Shown here: piece by piece, positions 17,367 to 26,986 of the stretch
Position numbering within the stretch: position 1 is the stretch's first letter
How the letters are laid out: every line of letters begins with the position of its first letter
Assembly: GCA_035541895.1 (NCBI GenBank)
Contig: DATKMK010000015.1
Span: forward strand, 17,994-81,993
Length of the DNA: 64,000 bases
Direction: 5' to 3'
Source of the DNA: DATKMK01 sp035541895
GTDB lineage: Bacteria; Desulfobacterota; Binatia; HRBIN30; JACQVA1
Position numbers and translations under genes: made by a program
Notes under the pieces: generated by a model
Seen by the model: only the letters and a program-made list of their open reading frames with translations
Database searches by the model: none
Told to the model about the DNA's origin: nothing

Positions 17367-20300
17367 TTGGACAGTCGAAGTCAGTCGGGGCGGGCTGCCT
17401 CGCATGTTTTCATCGGGCGCGATCGCGAGCGTGGCGCACTGCGCGCCGCCCTCACGGACGCCGCGAACGGATGCGGGGGACTGTTTCTGCTCATGGGCGA
17501 GCCCGGGATCGGCAAGACGCGGCTTGCGGAAGAAACCGCCGGCGATGCCGTCGGGCTCGGGGCGACGGTTGCTTGGGGACGGTGTTGGGAAGGCGGCGGT
17601 GCGCCCGCTTACTGGCCGTGGGTACAGGTGCTTCGTTCGTTGCTGCGCAACCGCGATCGCACGTCACGGCGCGCGTTGCTGAGCGGTTCAGCGCAGCATG
17701 TCCGCCACCTGATTCCCGAGATTGGAGACGACGATGGTGCGTCGATGCCGCCGCCGTCTACCGCGACGCCGGATCACGCGCGCGTGGCCCTCTTCGACGC
17801 GCTGGTGAACGTACTCGAACGGGCAAGCAACGACCGCCCCTTGGTGCTGATTCTCGACGACCTCCACGCCGCCGACCTCGCTTCGCTCTTGTTCCTCCAA
17901 TTTGCTGCGCGTGAGTTACGCGCTGCACGCACCTTGATGCTCGGCACCTGTCGCGACGCCGACGTGCAGCGCCAGCCGGCGTCGGCGCAGGTGTTCATGG
18001 CACTGGCTCGCGAGAATCACCGGCTCGGCTTATCCGGCCTGTCGCAAGACGACACGGCAGCGTTCCTTCGCGAAGGATTCAACTGGTCTCCGCCGGCGCC
18101 GGTCGTCGCCGCAGTCCACCGACGTACCGAAGGGAACCCGTTTTTCATCGACGAAATCGCCCGGCAACTCGCGACCGTCTGCCCAGAGGGCTTGTCCCCC
18201 GCGCACGCCGTCGAACGGTTGCACATTCCACACGGCATTCGTGAAGCGATTCGAGAACGGTTGCGTCCGCTCTCGAACGCTGCGCACGAATTGCTCGCCG
18301 TGGCCGCGATCATCGGCCGCGAATTCGATCTCCCGCTCCTACAGAACGCCAGCCAACGCCCCGCCGCTGAGTCGCTGAACCTGATCGACGAGGCCGCGGC
18401 GAGCGGCATCGTGAAGTGGATCACCGGAGCTCCCGCTCGTTACGGATTCGCGCACAGTTTGATTCGCGATACTCTCTACGATGACCAGTCTCCAGCACAC
18501 CGCGCCGCGCTCCACCAACGCATTGGGATCGCGCTGGCCGCTGCTCACGGAGATGACCCGAGCCGCTGGGCCGAGATTGCCCATCACTTGTTTCATGCGA
18601 CGGGCCGCGAGACGCATCAGGCGATCGACTACTTGTTGCGCGCCGCACGGCGAGCCCTCTCGGTCTGCGCGTACGAGGAAGCCGCGGGCCTGTTCGAGCA
18701 CGCCTTGGCCAGTTTGGAATCGACGACGCCGGACAACCCCGGCCAGCGCATCGATGCGCTGTTGGGTCTGGGCAACGCGCAACTGCGCAGCGGCCAGGCG
18801 TACCAATCGCGCGAAACATTTCGCCGAGCGGCGGACCTCGCCGACCGGACCGGGACATCGCTGCAGTTCGCGCACGCCGCGTTGGGATTTGCCGACCGCG
18901 GGCTCGGTCCGCCGCCGGGCGCAGCCGAGGTCGCGGTCGTCGATCTGCTCGAAGCCGCGTTGAAACGCAGCGAGGACGATCCAGCCGGCGCCGGTCTGCG
19001 TCCGCGGTTGCTCGCGCGGCTCGCCGCCGAACTGGCGATGTCCGAGCCCGAGCGCGCGACAACGCTGAGCGCAGAGGCGGTGGCGCTCGCGCGCCCGCTG
19101 CAGCAGCCGGTCACGTTGGCTCACACGCTGAGTTCGCGACACTTCGTGCTGTGGCGGTCGGACTATCTCGCCGATCGCTTGAGCGTCGCGGGCGAAATTA
19201 CCGAGATCGGCGCGCAGCTCAACGATCCCGATCTGGCCATCCAGGGTCGCACCTGGCGGTTGATCGATCGCATGAACGCGGGGGACTTCCTCGCCTTCGA
19301 TCGCGACCTCGCGGCGTACGAGCCGCTCGCCGCGGCGTTGCGCCGCCCGCGCTACCAGTGGATGACCGTGAATCTGCAGGCCGTTCGTGCCCTGTGGCGC
19401 GGACAATGGATCGACGCGATCATGCTTGCCGAGCGTGCGCTGGTGTTGGCCGAACGAACCGATGACGCCACCGCACGCATCAACCCGATGGTGCAAATGT
19501 ATGCCGCGCAACGCGAACGCGGCGAGCTGTCGCAGCAACTCCCGCTCGCGCAGCTCGCGGTCGAGCGCTACCGCAACAGCCCGGTGCCTCGCACCCTGCT
19601 CGCGATGACCTACTCGGAACTCGGCCAGGTCGACGCGGCACGCGCCGAATTCGAACAGCTCGCACACGACGAGTTCGGCGATTTGCGGCGCGAACGTCGA
19701 TTGGGCGTATTGCCCTATCTCACCGAGGTATGCTCCGTCATCCGAGACCACGCCCGCGCCAACGCGCTCTACGATCTGCTGCTCCCCTACGCCGGCGGCA
19801 CGCTCGCATACGGCATGAGCGTGCCGTTCGGCGCAGCGTCTCACTACTTGGGAGTGTTGGCGGCAACGATGGGACGGTTCGATGACGCGTTCCGGCACTT
19901 CGACACGGCGCTGCAACACAACGCGCGAGCCCGCGGCGATGCCTGGCTCGCGCGCACGCAGTACGAGTACGCGCGCACGCTACATCGAACGCGCGATGTT
20001 GCGCGCGCCGCCGAACTGGCCGCCGCTGCGGGGGCGACGGCGCGCCGGCTGGGCATGACGCGACTGGCGGAACAGCTCCGCGGTCTGCCTGAAGTCGGTC
20101 GCGAACCGGCGGCCATCCGCAGTCGGCACCTGGAGCCGCAGCGAATTGCCGCTGCGGGTGGAACGAGCAGCGAACGCACGCAGTTGGTGCCGCTGCCGTC
20201 GCCCACGAAGCCGCTCCGCTCGGTCCCCCAACCCGCCGCCGGCGAACCTGCCGCCTTTCAGCGCGACTGCGGCTATTGGACGATCGGACTCGCCGGCTCG

Positions 20301-20741
20301 GCGATTCGCCTCAGGGACACCAAGGGACTGCGCTGCATCGCGGCGTTGCTGCGCCATCCCGAGCGCGCCATCCACGTCTGCGATCTCGAAACGGCGGACG
20401 ACCGTCGGGGCCCCGCGGATCACGCGGCGCTGCAGCCGCTCGAACAGCGCCTCGCCGATCTCCGCGATCAATTCGCCGAGGCGATGCAGTTCAACGACTT
20501 GGCGCGGGCCGCGGCACTACGTCAGCACATCGAGACCTTGACCGACGATCTGACGACCTCACGCTCGACCGCGGAGGTCGAGCGCGCTCGCATCAACGTC
20601 ACCCGTGCTATCAAGACGGCGATTCGCCGGATCGCCAAGGCAGATCCACATCTCGGTCATCATCTGAATACGTGCATCCGCACCGGCACGCTCTGTCGCT
20701 ACGTTCCCGATCCGCGGGTCGATATGAGATGGCGCGTCTGA
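17367..20741 (+). CDS. Large AAA/TPR ATPase, paralogue 2
   Basis: The 1124-residue protein is clearly homologous to the one at 12383 along its whole length. It has FIGRDRERGALRAAL, Walker A GEPGIGKT at residues 44-51, Walker B LVLILDDLHAAD, GRCWEGGGAPAYWPWVQVLR in both, and HRRTEGNPFFIDEI. A TPR-like region is followed by the same C-terminal module (IRLRDTKGLRCIAALLRHP, QFNDLARAAALRQHIE, ERARINVTRAIKTAIRRI, RTGTLCRYVPDP). The start is TTG at 17367, supported by GGGGGGAA about 9 bases upstream. Conservation of the ends suggests both copies have the same mechanism but different ligands. It is transcribed apart from the preceding gene because of the hairpin at 17226. Confidence 0.87.
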   Translation: MDSRSQSGRAASHVFIGRDRERGALRAALTDAANGCGGLFLLMGEPGIGKTRLAEETAGDAVGLGATVAWGRCWEGGGAPAYWPWVQVLRSLLRNRDRTSRRALLSGSAQHVRHLIPEIGDDDGASMPPPSTATPDHARVALFDALVNVLERASNDRPLVLILDDLHAADLASLLFLQFAARELRAARTLMLGTCRDADVQRQPASAQVFMALARENHRLGLSGLSQDDTAAFLREGFNWSPPAPVVAAVHRRTEGNPFFIDEIARQLATVCPEGLSPAHAVERLHIPHGIREAIRERLRPLSNAAHELLAVAAIIGREFDLPLLQNASQRPAAESLNLIDEAAASGIVKWITGAPARYGFAHSLIRDTLYDDQSPAHRAALHQRIGIALAAAHGDDPSRWAEIAHHLFHATGRETHQAIDYLLRAARRALSVCAYEEAAGLFEHALASLESTTPDNPGQRIDALLGLGNAQLRSGQAYQSRETFRRAADLADRTGTSLQFAHAALGFADRGLGPPPGAAEVAVVDLLEAALKRSEDDPAGAGLRPRLLARLAAELAMSEPERATTLSAEAVALARPLQQPVTLAHTLSSRHFVLWRSDYLADRLSVAGEITEIGAQLNDPDLAIQGRTWRLIDRMNAGDFLAFDRDLAAYEPLAAALRRPRYQWMTVNLQAVRALWRGQWIDAIMLAERALVLAERTDDATARINPMVQMYAAQRERGELSQQLPLAQLAVERYRNSPVPRTLLAMTYSELGQVDAARAEFEQLAHDEFGDLRRERRLGVLPYLTEVCSVIRDHARANALYDLLLPYAGGTLAYGMSVPFGAASHYLGVLAATMGRFDDAFRHFDTALQHNARARGDAWLARTQYEYARTLHRTRDVARAAELAAAAGATARRLGMTRLAEQLRGLPEVGREPAAIRSRHLEPQRIAAAGGTSSERTQLVPLPSPTKPLRSVPQPAAGEPAAFQRDCGYWTIGLAGSAIRLRDTKGLRCIAALLRHPERAIHVCDLETADDRRGPADHAALQPLEQRLADLRDQFAEAMQFNDLARAAALRQHIETLTDDLTTSRSTAEVERARINVTRAIKTAIRRIAKADPHLGHHLNTCIRTGTLCRYVPDPRVDMRWRV

Positions 20742-20763
20742 GTTGAAATCAGGGGCGGTCGCT

Positions 20764-20976
20764 CTACTCTTCGAGTCGGCTCCCGATCACCAGCCCGATC
20801 AGCAGTAGGACCCCGATTCCAACGAGCAAGACGTTGTTGCTCACGAACGACGGATAGAGCATGAGCACAATCCCGACGACGATCGCGGTGCCGCGTTGCT
20901 GCTTCCGCCCGTAACGAAACACGGCGAAGCCGATCAATGAAAACAACGAAGCCCAGATCAGCCACGCGCTGTCCAT
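20764..20976 (-). CDS. Small two-helix membrane protein
   Basis: The 70-residue protein begins MDSAWLIWASLFSLIGFAVF, then RYGRKQQRG as a basic loop, and IVVGIVLMLYPSFVSNNVLL with another hydrophobic stretch before SRLEE. The pattern of a short first helix, GRKQ turn and LYPSFVSN is one I have seen in small conserved bacterial membrane proteins of unknown function. It lies 7 bases downstream of the VOC gene on the same strand and is probably cotranscribed with it. No catalytic residue is evident. Confidence 0.75.
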   Translation of the reverse strand: MDSAWLIWASLFSLIGFAVFRYGRKQQRGTAIVVGIVLMLYPSFVSNNVLLVGIGVLLLIGLVIGSRLEE

Positions 20977-20983
20977 TGCACGG

Positions 20984-21730
20984 TCAACGGAGATAGATGC
21001 GGGTGCCGCCGATGATCAGCGCGTCGTCTCGGGTCGTCAGCCCGCGAGTGCGCGCGGCGGCGATCACACCGGCGCGATCCGAGACCGCGACGTCGATCCC
21101 GCCCACGCCTTCGCCGCGACCGTCGCGGGCGGGAACAAATCGAATGGCGCCTTGATCGAGCACGATCCGAATGACTCCGGAACCGGTGCGAGCCACCGGT
21201 CGGTTCAGGATCTGCGACCATCGCTCCGCGAGCGCAAGCGGGTCGTCGCTCTGTAGTTCAACCGCGGTGATCTCGCTGACCACTTCGGTGCGGACGCGTT
21301 GCTCCCACTCCGATCCGGCCCATTTCCACGACGCCGGCGGGTGAGCCCAATCGAGTGAAAGGATCGCCCCACCGGTATCTCGCGGATGGAGATGCGTACC
21401 GCGAATCTCCGGTAAGTCGGCCTGCCAGACCACGCGAATGCCGAGAGCCGCCACGCGCGCGCGATCCCCGTCGAGATCATCGCACTGCAGAATCACCATG
21501 TAGCCGCCGTCCCCGCTGCGGCGGTCGAGATAACGCCCGGCCGTGGTGTTGGGCTGGAGTGGAGCAACGACTTCAAGAAAGGTATCGCCCACCGGCATCA
21601 CCGCATTGTGCAAGCCGAAGACACCGACGCCCGGATCGTTGAACGCGACTTCTATGCCCAGCACGGCGCACAGATCGGCGACCACTGGATCGAGTTCACG
21701 CGCAACCAATGCCACTTGTCTCAGTCTCAT
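20984..21730 (-). CDS. VOC-family (glyoxalase-like) protein
   Basis: The 248-residue protein starts MRLRQVALVARELDPVVADL and carries a first VOC half (VFGLHNAVMPVGDTFLEVV, GGYMVILQCDDLDGDRARV). A second half (ITAVELQSDDPLALAERWS to GGTRIYL) is consistent with paired beta-alpha-beta-beta-beta modules. Family members are metal-dependent lyases, dioxygenases or isomerases acting on small molecules; the substrate cannot be told. ATG 21730 has CTGGAG upstream, supporting it over the much longer open frame that reaches 22045. The neighbouring 70-residue membrane protein is in the same operon. Confidence 0.8.
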   Translation of the reverse strand: MRLRQVALVARELDPVVADLCAVLGIEVAFNDPGVGVFGLHNAVMPVGDTFLEVVAPLQPNTTAGRYLDRRSGDGGYMVILQCDDLDGDRARVAALGIRVVWQADLPEIRGTHLHPRDTGGAILSLDWAHPPASWKWAGSEWEQRVRTEVVSEITAVELQSDDPLALAERWSQILNRPVARTGSGVIRIVLDQGAIRFVPARDGRGEGVGGIDVAVSDRAGVIAAARTRGLTTRDDALIIGGTRIYLR

Positions 21731-21799
21731 CAAAACTCCAGGTTCCGCGTCCAGACTCAGGAGTTTGCAACCCAATGTCAACCACCACAGGCCTCGACG

Positions 21800-21827
21800 T
21801 TGGACGTAAGTCTTGGACGTTGGACTT
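21800..21827. repeat. Short imperfect tandem repeat TTGGACGT/TTGGACTT
   Basis: Three copies of TTGGACGT or TTGGACTT lie within 28 bases in the gap between the VOC gene and the helicase. The last two are contiguous, overlapping by one base. A comparable low-complexity run of GTGGTGAG-like words lies at about 35926-35962. Neither is a coding feature. The function is unknown. Confidence 0.5.
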
Positions 21828-21866
21828 CCGATTGACTCCCCAGTTGCGAGCCGCTTGAGTCGGCGT

Positions 21867-24437
21867 GTGCAATCGCTGCCGATCGATCCATTGCTGCCGC
21901 AACTCGTGCAGTCTCTGCGAGACAACTCGCGGCTGGTCCTGCGCGCACCCCCGGGGGCGGGCAAGACGACGCGCGTACCTGCCGCGCTGCTCGACGCCAA
22001 CATCGCCCCGAGCAAGCGGGTGTTGGTACTGGAGCCGCGTCGCATTGCCGCGCGGTCGGCCGCGGCGTTCGTCGCGCGCGAGCGCGGTAAACGCGTCGGC
22101 GACGAGATCGGTTATCGTGTGCGCTTCGAGCAGCAGGGCGGCGCCGCGACGCGGTTGTGGTTTCTCACCGAGGGCGTGCTGGGACGTCAGCTCGCGCGCG
22201 ATCCCTATCTCGAAGGCGTCGGGGTCGTCGTGCTCGATGAGTTTCACGAACGCCACGTGCACGGTGACATCGCGCTGGCCGTCGTGCGGGAGTTGCAAGA
22301 GACCGTGCGTCCGGATCTGCGGCTGCTCGTGATGTCGGCGACGCTCGATACCGATCGCCTCGCGGCCTTCCTCGGTGACTGCCCAGTGGTCACCTCCGAG
22401 GGCCGCGCCTACCCGGTGCAGATCGAGCACGAAGCAGCGAGCGATGATCGTCCGCTCGCCGGGCAGGTCGCCGGTGCGTTTCGGCGGCTGCTGGCGTCGA
22501 GCACGGACGATGGCGGCGACGTGTTGATCTTCCTGCCCGGCGCCGCGGAGATTCGCCGCAGTGCCGCGGAGATCGCTCCGATCGCCGCCCAGCATCAATG
22601 CGATCTCGTCTTGTTGCACGGCGATCTGCCGCTCGATGCGCAGCAGCGGGCGATTCGCCCCGGCCCGCGCCGCAAGGTGGTGCTGTCGACCAACGTGGCG
22701 GAGAGCGCGCTGACGATTGAGGGCGTGACCGCGGTGATTGATTCCGGGTTGGCGCGCGTCGCGCGCTTCGATGCGAAACACGGCATCAATGCCGTTCGCA
22801 TCGCGCCGATCAGTCGCGCCTCCGCCGATCAGCGTGCGGGGCGTGCCGGGCGCCTTGCGCCGGGACGCTGCGTCCGTCTGTGGAGCGCGGCGGACCACGC
22901 CGCTCGCCGGGTGCACGAGACACCGGAGATTCTCCGACTCGATCTCAGCGACACCCTGCTCGAGCTGCGCGCGTGGGGCCAGTCTGATCCGCGCGTCCTC
23001 GCGTGGCTCGATCCGCCCGATGACGCCGCGTGGCGGCGCGCGCGGAAACTATTGGAACTGCTCGGCGCGCTGGCGCCCGACGGTGCGCTGACGCCCATCG
23101 GCCGGCGCATGCTCGATCTGGCCGTCGCGCCGCGTCTGGCTCGCGTGCTGATCGAGGCCGAGCAACGCAACTGCGCCGACGCGGGCGCGCTGTTGGCCGC
23201 GCTGGCATCCGACCGTGACATCGTCACCGAGTCCCGCGCGGTTTTCGCTGCCGGGGCACGGCGTGCGGTGCCCGCCTCCGTCGGCGCGTCCGATCTGCTG
23301 CTGCGAGCCGACCTCTTCAATCAGGCCGCGGAGGCACACTTCGACCCGACGAGCTGCCGCGCCCTCGGGTTGGATGTGCGCTCCGTGCGTGCGGTGGAGC
23401 GTTCACGCGTCCAGCTCTCGCGATCACGCGTGCGGGGACGGCGTTTCAGCGAGGTCGACGAAGATACGTTGCTCCGCTGCGTGCTCGCGGGATTTCCCGA
23501 TCGAGTCGTGAAGCGCCGCGCGCCCGGCTCACCGCGCGGCATCATGGTCGGCGGCAAGGGGGTGGCGCTGTCGGAGCGTAGCATCGTGCGCGATGCTGAA
23601 TATTTCGTGGCAATCGAGATGGAGGCGGGCCGGCAACAGCAAGCAGCGGAAGCCCGCGTCCACATCGCCAGCGCGGTGCACCCCGAGTGGCTTGCGGAGA
23701 TGTTTCCAGCCGCCGTGCGGTCGCAGCGTCGCATCGAGTTCGACGACGAACGTGAGCGGGTGGTCGAGCGTCGGCAGGAAGTGTTTCACGATCTCGTTCT
23801 GAGCGAGCGGGTGGAGTTCGACGTCGACCCCGAACGAGCGGGCGAGGTCCTGACGGAAATCGCGCGGGGCGCGCCGGAACGTGCGGTGAATCTGACCGAC
23901 GGAGCGCGCTCGCTGTTGGAACGCGTTCGCTTGCTCGGGCGTGCGCTGCCGGAACTCGATCTACCCGCGGACATCGACGCGCTGTTGACGGACGCCGCTG
24001 CCCGACTCTGCGCCGGTTGTCGCAGCTTCGCGGACGTCCGCCGTCGCGACGTGAGCACCGCGCTGCGCGAACAATTGACTCCGCGCCAATTGCACGCGCT
24101 CGATCGCGAAGCCCCGACTCAGTATCGCCTACCATCCGGTCGTGCGGTCGCGGTACGCTACGAACCCGACAAACCGCCGTCCGTTGCGGCGCGCATTCAA
24201 GAACTCTTCGGCCTCGCCACGACCCCGCGGTTCGCCGCCGGCCGCGTACCGCTCGTGATCCAATTGCTCGCGCCGAATCAACGCCCGGTGCAGATCACCG
24301 GCGACTTGGCGAGCTTCTGGCGCAACACCTATCCCGAAGTCCGCAAGCAGCTCCGCGGCCGCTATCCGAAGCACGCGTGGCCCGAGGATCCGCTGAGCGC
24401 GACGCCGACGTCACGGACCGAGCGCGTCACGCGCTGA
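21867..24437 (+). CDS. hrpB: ATP-dependent helicase HrpB
   Basis: The 856-residue DExH-box helicase has motif I APPGAGKTTR, motif Ia LEPRRIAARSAA and DEFHERH as motif II. It also has MSATL (motif III), STNVAESALTIEGV (motif V) and QRAGRAGR (motif VI). The C-terminal HrpB-specific region is present (GRAVAVRYEPDKPPSVAARI, FAAGRVPLVIQLLAPNQRPV, WPEDPLSATPT). HrpB-type enzymes are RNA helicase-like proteins of poorly defined role. The start chosen is GTG 21867 (VQSLPIDPLLPQL), which matches the usual N-terminus. An upstream in-frame TTG at 21813 is possible. Its end overlaps the convergent patatin gene by 27 bases. Confidence 0.93.
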   Translation: MQSLPIDPLLPQLVQSLRDNSRLVLRAPPGAGKTTRVPAALLDANIAPSKRVLVLEPRRIAARSAAAFVARERGKRVGDEIGYRVRFEQQGGAATRLWFLTEGVLGRQLARDPYLEGVGVVVLDEFHERHVHGDIALAVVRELQETVRPDLRLLVMSATLDTDRLAAFLGDCPVVTSEGRAYPVQIEHEAASDDRPLAGQVAGAFRRLLASSTDDGGDVLIFLPGAAEIRRSAAEIAPIAAQHQCDLVLLHGDLPLDAQQRAIRPGPRRKVVLSTNVAESALTIEGVTAVIDSGLARVARFDAKHGINAVRIAPISRASADQRAGRAGRLAPGRCVRLWSAADHAARRVHETPEILRLDLSDTLLELRAWGQSDPRVLAWLDPPDDAAWRRARKLLELLGALAPDGALTPIGRRMLDLAVAPRLARVLIEAEQRNCADAGALLAALASDRDIVTESRAVFAAGARRAVPASVGASDLLLRADLFNQAAEAHFDPTSCRALGLDVRSVRAVERSRVQLSRSRVRGRRFSEVDEDTLLRCVLAGFPDRVVKRRAPGSPRGIMVGGKGVALSERSIVRDAEYFVAIEMEAGRQQQAAEARVHIASAVHPEWLAEMFPAAVRSQRRIEFDDERERVVERRQEVFHDLVLSERVEFDVDPERAGEVLTEIARGAPERAVNLTDGARSLLERVRLLGRALPELDLPADIDALLTDAAARLCAGCRSFADVRRRDVSTALREQLTPRQLHALDREAPTQYRLPSGRAVAVRYEPDKPPSVAARIQELFGLATTPRFAAGRVPLVIQLLAPNQRPVQITGDLASFWRNTYPEVRKQLRGRYPKHAWPEDPLSATPTSRTERVTR

Positions 24438-25946
24438 AAGCGCCATCCGACGAATCTCCTGCAAGCATTCGTTGTTCGTCCCGACCAAGAGTTCGGCGGC
24501 TTGGTCGAGCGCCGCCGCGTCTTCTTGGGAGATGCGAAAGTCGGTCGAGATGCGGTTGAGGCGGTCGCGCAGTTTCTTCGGTAGCGCCGGAATTGCCTCA
24601 ACATCGCGTTTTGGCTGCGGACTGTCCCCCGGCTCCCACGTCAGGTGACAAAAGGTCCCGCCGTACTTGTTCATTTCGGTGTGATAGAACCACGCCAGAA
24701 TGTTCTTGCGGTTGGCGGTCAGGAGCGCATCGAAGGTGTCAAGGAAGTTGGTATCGACGACGTAGCCCCAGGGAAAACGCGGGTCGCGCTTGGTGGCCGA
24801 CACGCCGGCGGGAGCCGTGTAGGAATCGACGAGAATGACGGCGATGTGCTTGTAGCGCTGAAACTGGCTGTGCTCCCACAGCACGCGATCCGCGCTGGTG
24901 AGTCCGAGATTGTCGGAGTTGCCGCCGTCGAACAGATGCGCGTAACGGCGCGCATTGGTGCGCCGGTCGCGAAGGTTCGCGTAGTTGAACACCGCCGGAA
25001 ACGCCGCGGTCGTCATCACCGCATCGCCGACGGAGACATCCGCCACGTCCGTTCGCCCCAGCGTGAGTTGAAAGTCTTCGTCGGTGAAGGTGAACGGCTG
25101 AAAGGTTTTGCCATCGGGATTGTCGGTGGCGTCGGTGGCGTTGAGGATGAGATACGGGCGTTCTGGGTTTAGTTCGCCGAGCGTGAGATCAATCCCGAAC
25201 GGCTCGGAATCGTATAGATCGTCGGCGAACACGCCCGCCATGATGTCGGTACGCGAATACGGAGTCAGCCAATACCGGACGATATTCCACGGGAAGAACC
25301 AGCGCAAAAACCATTCGCCGAGGAAGTTGGTCTTCATCAACTGCTTGACCCGCGTTTCATCCCACAGGCGTTTGGCCTGCGCGTTGCCGCGACTGATGCG
25401 ATCCAGACGACCGAGCGCGGGTGCGACGGTCGGCGCAAAAGCCTGCTGCACGGAGGCAAGATCTTCGGGCGTCATCTGACCGTGGACAGACAGCCGGCCA
25501 GCGGATCTGTCGTACTCGAATTTCGGGTGCGGGACCTCGGCAATTGGCGGCGCGGGCACTGCGACCGACACCGAGGTATTCGGATCGTTCGAATCCTTGG
25601 AGATCGCGTAGTACGCGGCGGGCAGTGATCCACCCGACACAGAGCTGAGCACATCCACTTCTTGGAGCAGCCCCAACCATTGAAGGCGAAACATCACGGC
25701 GGTGGAAAAGTATGCGGCACGGCTGCCGCCTCCGGACAGGGCAAGGATCAGCAACACATCGTCACGCCCGCGCGGGTCGTCGATGGTGAAGGTGGTGCGA
25801 CTCGGCGCGGCTTCGCGCGCACCGAAGCGAAATAGCGACATGCTGCAGCCGGACATCCCAAGCGCAGCAACGAGGGCACAAAATGGAATCAGATGGATGC
25901 CGATTTGGCGGAGCGAGACCTGGCGATTGATCCTTTCCGTGTCCAT
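24411..25946 (-). CDS. Patatin-like phospholipase lipoprotein
   Basis: The 511-residue protein starts with a signal peptide-like stretch ending ALGMSGC, a plausible lipobox with cysteine about 34. The patatin domain shows the oxyanion loop LSGGGSRAAY, the nucleophile elbow SSVSGGSLPAAYY, and the dyad aspartate in HLFDGGNSDNLGL. These are the Ser-Asp catalytic residues of lipid acyl hydrolases. It should be membrane-anchored outside the cytoplasm and cleave acyl chains from phospholipids. ATG 25946 follows the previous gene by 7 bases and is the last of a six-gene leftward cluster. Convergent with hrpB. Confidence 0.88.
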   Translation of the reverse strand: MDTERINRQVSLRQIGIHLIPFCALVAALGMSGCSMSLFRFGAREAAPSRTTFTIDDPRGRDDVLLILALSGGGSRAAYFSTAVMFRLQWLGLLQEVDVLSSVSGGSLPAAYYAISKDSNDPNTSVSVAVPAPPIAEVPHPKFEYDRSAGRLSVHGQMTPEDLASVQQAFAPTVAPALGRLDRISRGNAQAKRLWDETRVKQLMKTNFLGEWFLRWFFPWNIVRYWLTPYSRTDIMAGVFADDLYDSEPFGIDLTLGELNPERPYLILNATDATDNPDGKTFQPFTFTDEDFQLTLGRTDVADVSVGDAVMTTAAFPAVFNYANLRDRRTNARRYAHLFDGGNSDNLGLTSADRVLWEHSQFQRYKHIAVILVDSYTAPAGVSATKRDPRFPWGYVVDTNFLDTFDALLTANRKNILAWFYHTEMNKYGGTFCHLTWEPGDSPQPKRDVEAIPALPKKLRDRLNRISTDFRISQEDAAALDQAAELLVGTNNECLQEIRRMALSARDALGP

Positions 25947-25953
25947 CCGACAT

Positions 25954-26982
25954 TCACTGCTCGAGGCGTCTCTGGATCGCCTCGGCGGTGTAGAGGTTCT
26001 TTTGCACAGCGGGGTTCTGATCGCCAATTGCCGAGAGATTGCTCTTCGCATCACGGAGTCGCTCTTGTGCTTTGTCGGGTGAGATCGTCTCGTTCGCGAG
26101 CCCCACCTGAACCGCCTTCAGATGAGAAACGCCGGCGTCCTCGTGAAGTCGGTCGTCGGTGAGACCGGCCTGTTGACAGGTGTGGGGATCCTCGTTGCAC
26201 TTGGCCAAGAGGTTCTCGGAGCCTTGGGCAGCCTGGTCAAACTTGGCCGTCGCAAACAGTCGCTGGACCTCTGCGTACTCCCGGCGCACCTTCACCTGCT
26301 TCACATCGTTCAGAATCGCATTGAGCAGGTTGGTATCCACGCGCGCGCAACGAAAGGCGTCGTCGTTGCCCTCACGCTGACTCATCAAGTCTTCGGCATA
26401 CTGCCGAGCTTCTTCGCAGGTGGCGTAACCCAATTGGGTACACGTATTGTGCAGAGCCCGCGTGTAGTTGAACTGAAGCTTCAGACGCCAACATGCCGGC
26501 CAGCCTTGGTTCTTGCCATTCTTGTGATAGCCGTACTCGTAGTAGCATAGCGCCAGCGGCAACTCGGCAGGGAAATAGTGCAAGCCTTGGTCGCTGTATC
26601 GGGCGTCCACGCTTACCGTGCCGTCTTGAAGCGGGACGTCCACATTCACGAGTTGATTCGGTCGCGCATGCAATCGCACTTCCCGCGTCACCAAGGGCGT
26701 CGTGGCTTCTACCTTCACAGTGAGGACCTCGGTCGTGCTCGATTCGGGGGCCGAGGCGTCGCAACCGTAAGTTCCGGTGTCGGAGCGCGCCGCGTTATAG
26801 CTGCCGACAGACGTCACGATGTCGATCCTGCTCACGTCCACGCGCTGGCCACTCTGCAACGCTCGTGCTTCGACGCGAACCTTGACGACCGCGGGATCGG
26901 CTGCGCTCACGCTGACCCAGGCCACCACGGCTAAAGCGAGGAATGTCGCCACTCGCCGACCACAATCGATAGAGGAACTCAT
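25954..26982 (-). CDS. Secreted hypothetical protein
   Basis: The 342-residue protein has a signal peptide (RVATFLALAVVAWVSVSAAD), a beta-rich first half and a helical second half with many charged residues. It has several scattered cysteines (YGCD, ALCYYEYGYH, NTCTQLGYATCEEARQ, CARVD, LAKCNEDPHTCQQAG) that could form disulfides in the periplasm. No known domain is recognised. A GAGGTGAGG ribosome site precedes ATG 26982. It lies 4 bases after the small membrane protein gene and 7 bases before the patatin lipoprotein, so the three are coupled. Confidence 0.75.
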   Translation of the reverse strand: MSSSIDCGRRVATFLALAVVAWVSVSAADPAVVKVRVEARALQSGQRVDVSRIDIVTSVGSYNAARSDTGTYGCDASAPESSTTEVLTVKVEATTPLVTREVRLHARPNQLVNVDVPLQDGTVSVDARYSDQGLHYFPAELPLALCYYEYGYHKNGKNQGWPACWRLKLQFNYTRALHNTCTQLGYATCEEARQYAEDLMSQREGNDDAFRCARVDTNLLNAILNDVKQVKVRREYAEVQRLFATAKFDQAAQGSENLLAKCNEDPHTCQQAGLTDDRLHEDAGVSHLKAVQVGLANETISPDKAQERLRDAKSNLSAIGDQNPAVQKNLYTAEAIQRRLEQ

Positions 26983-26986
26983 CGCC

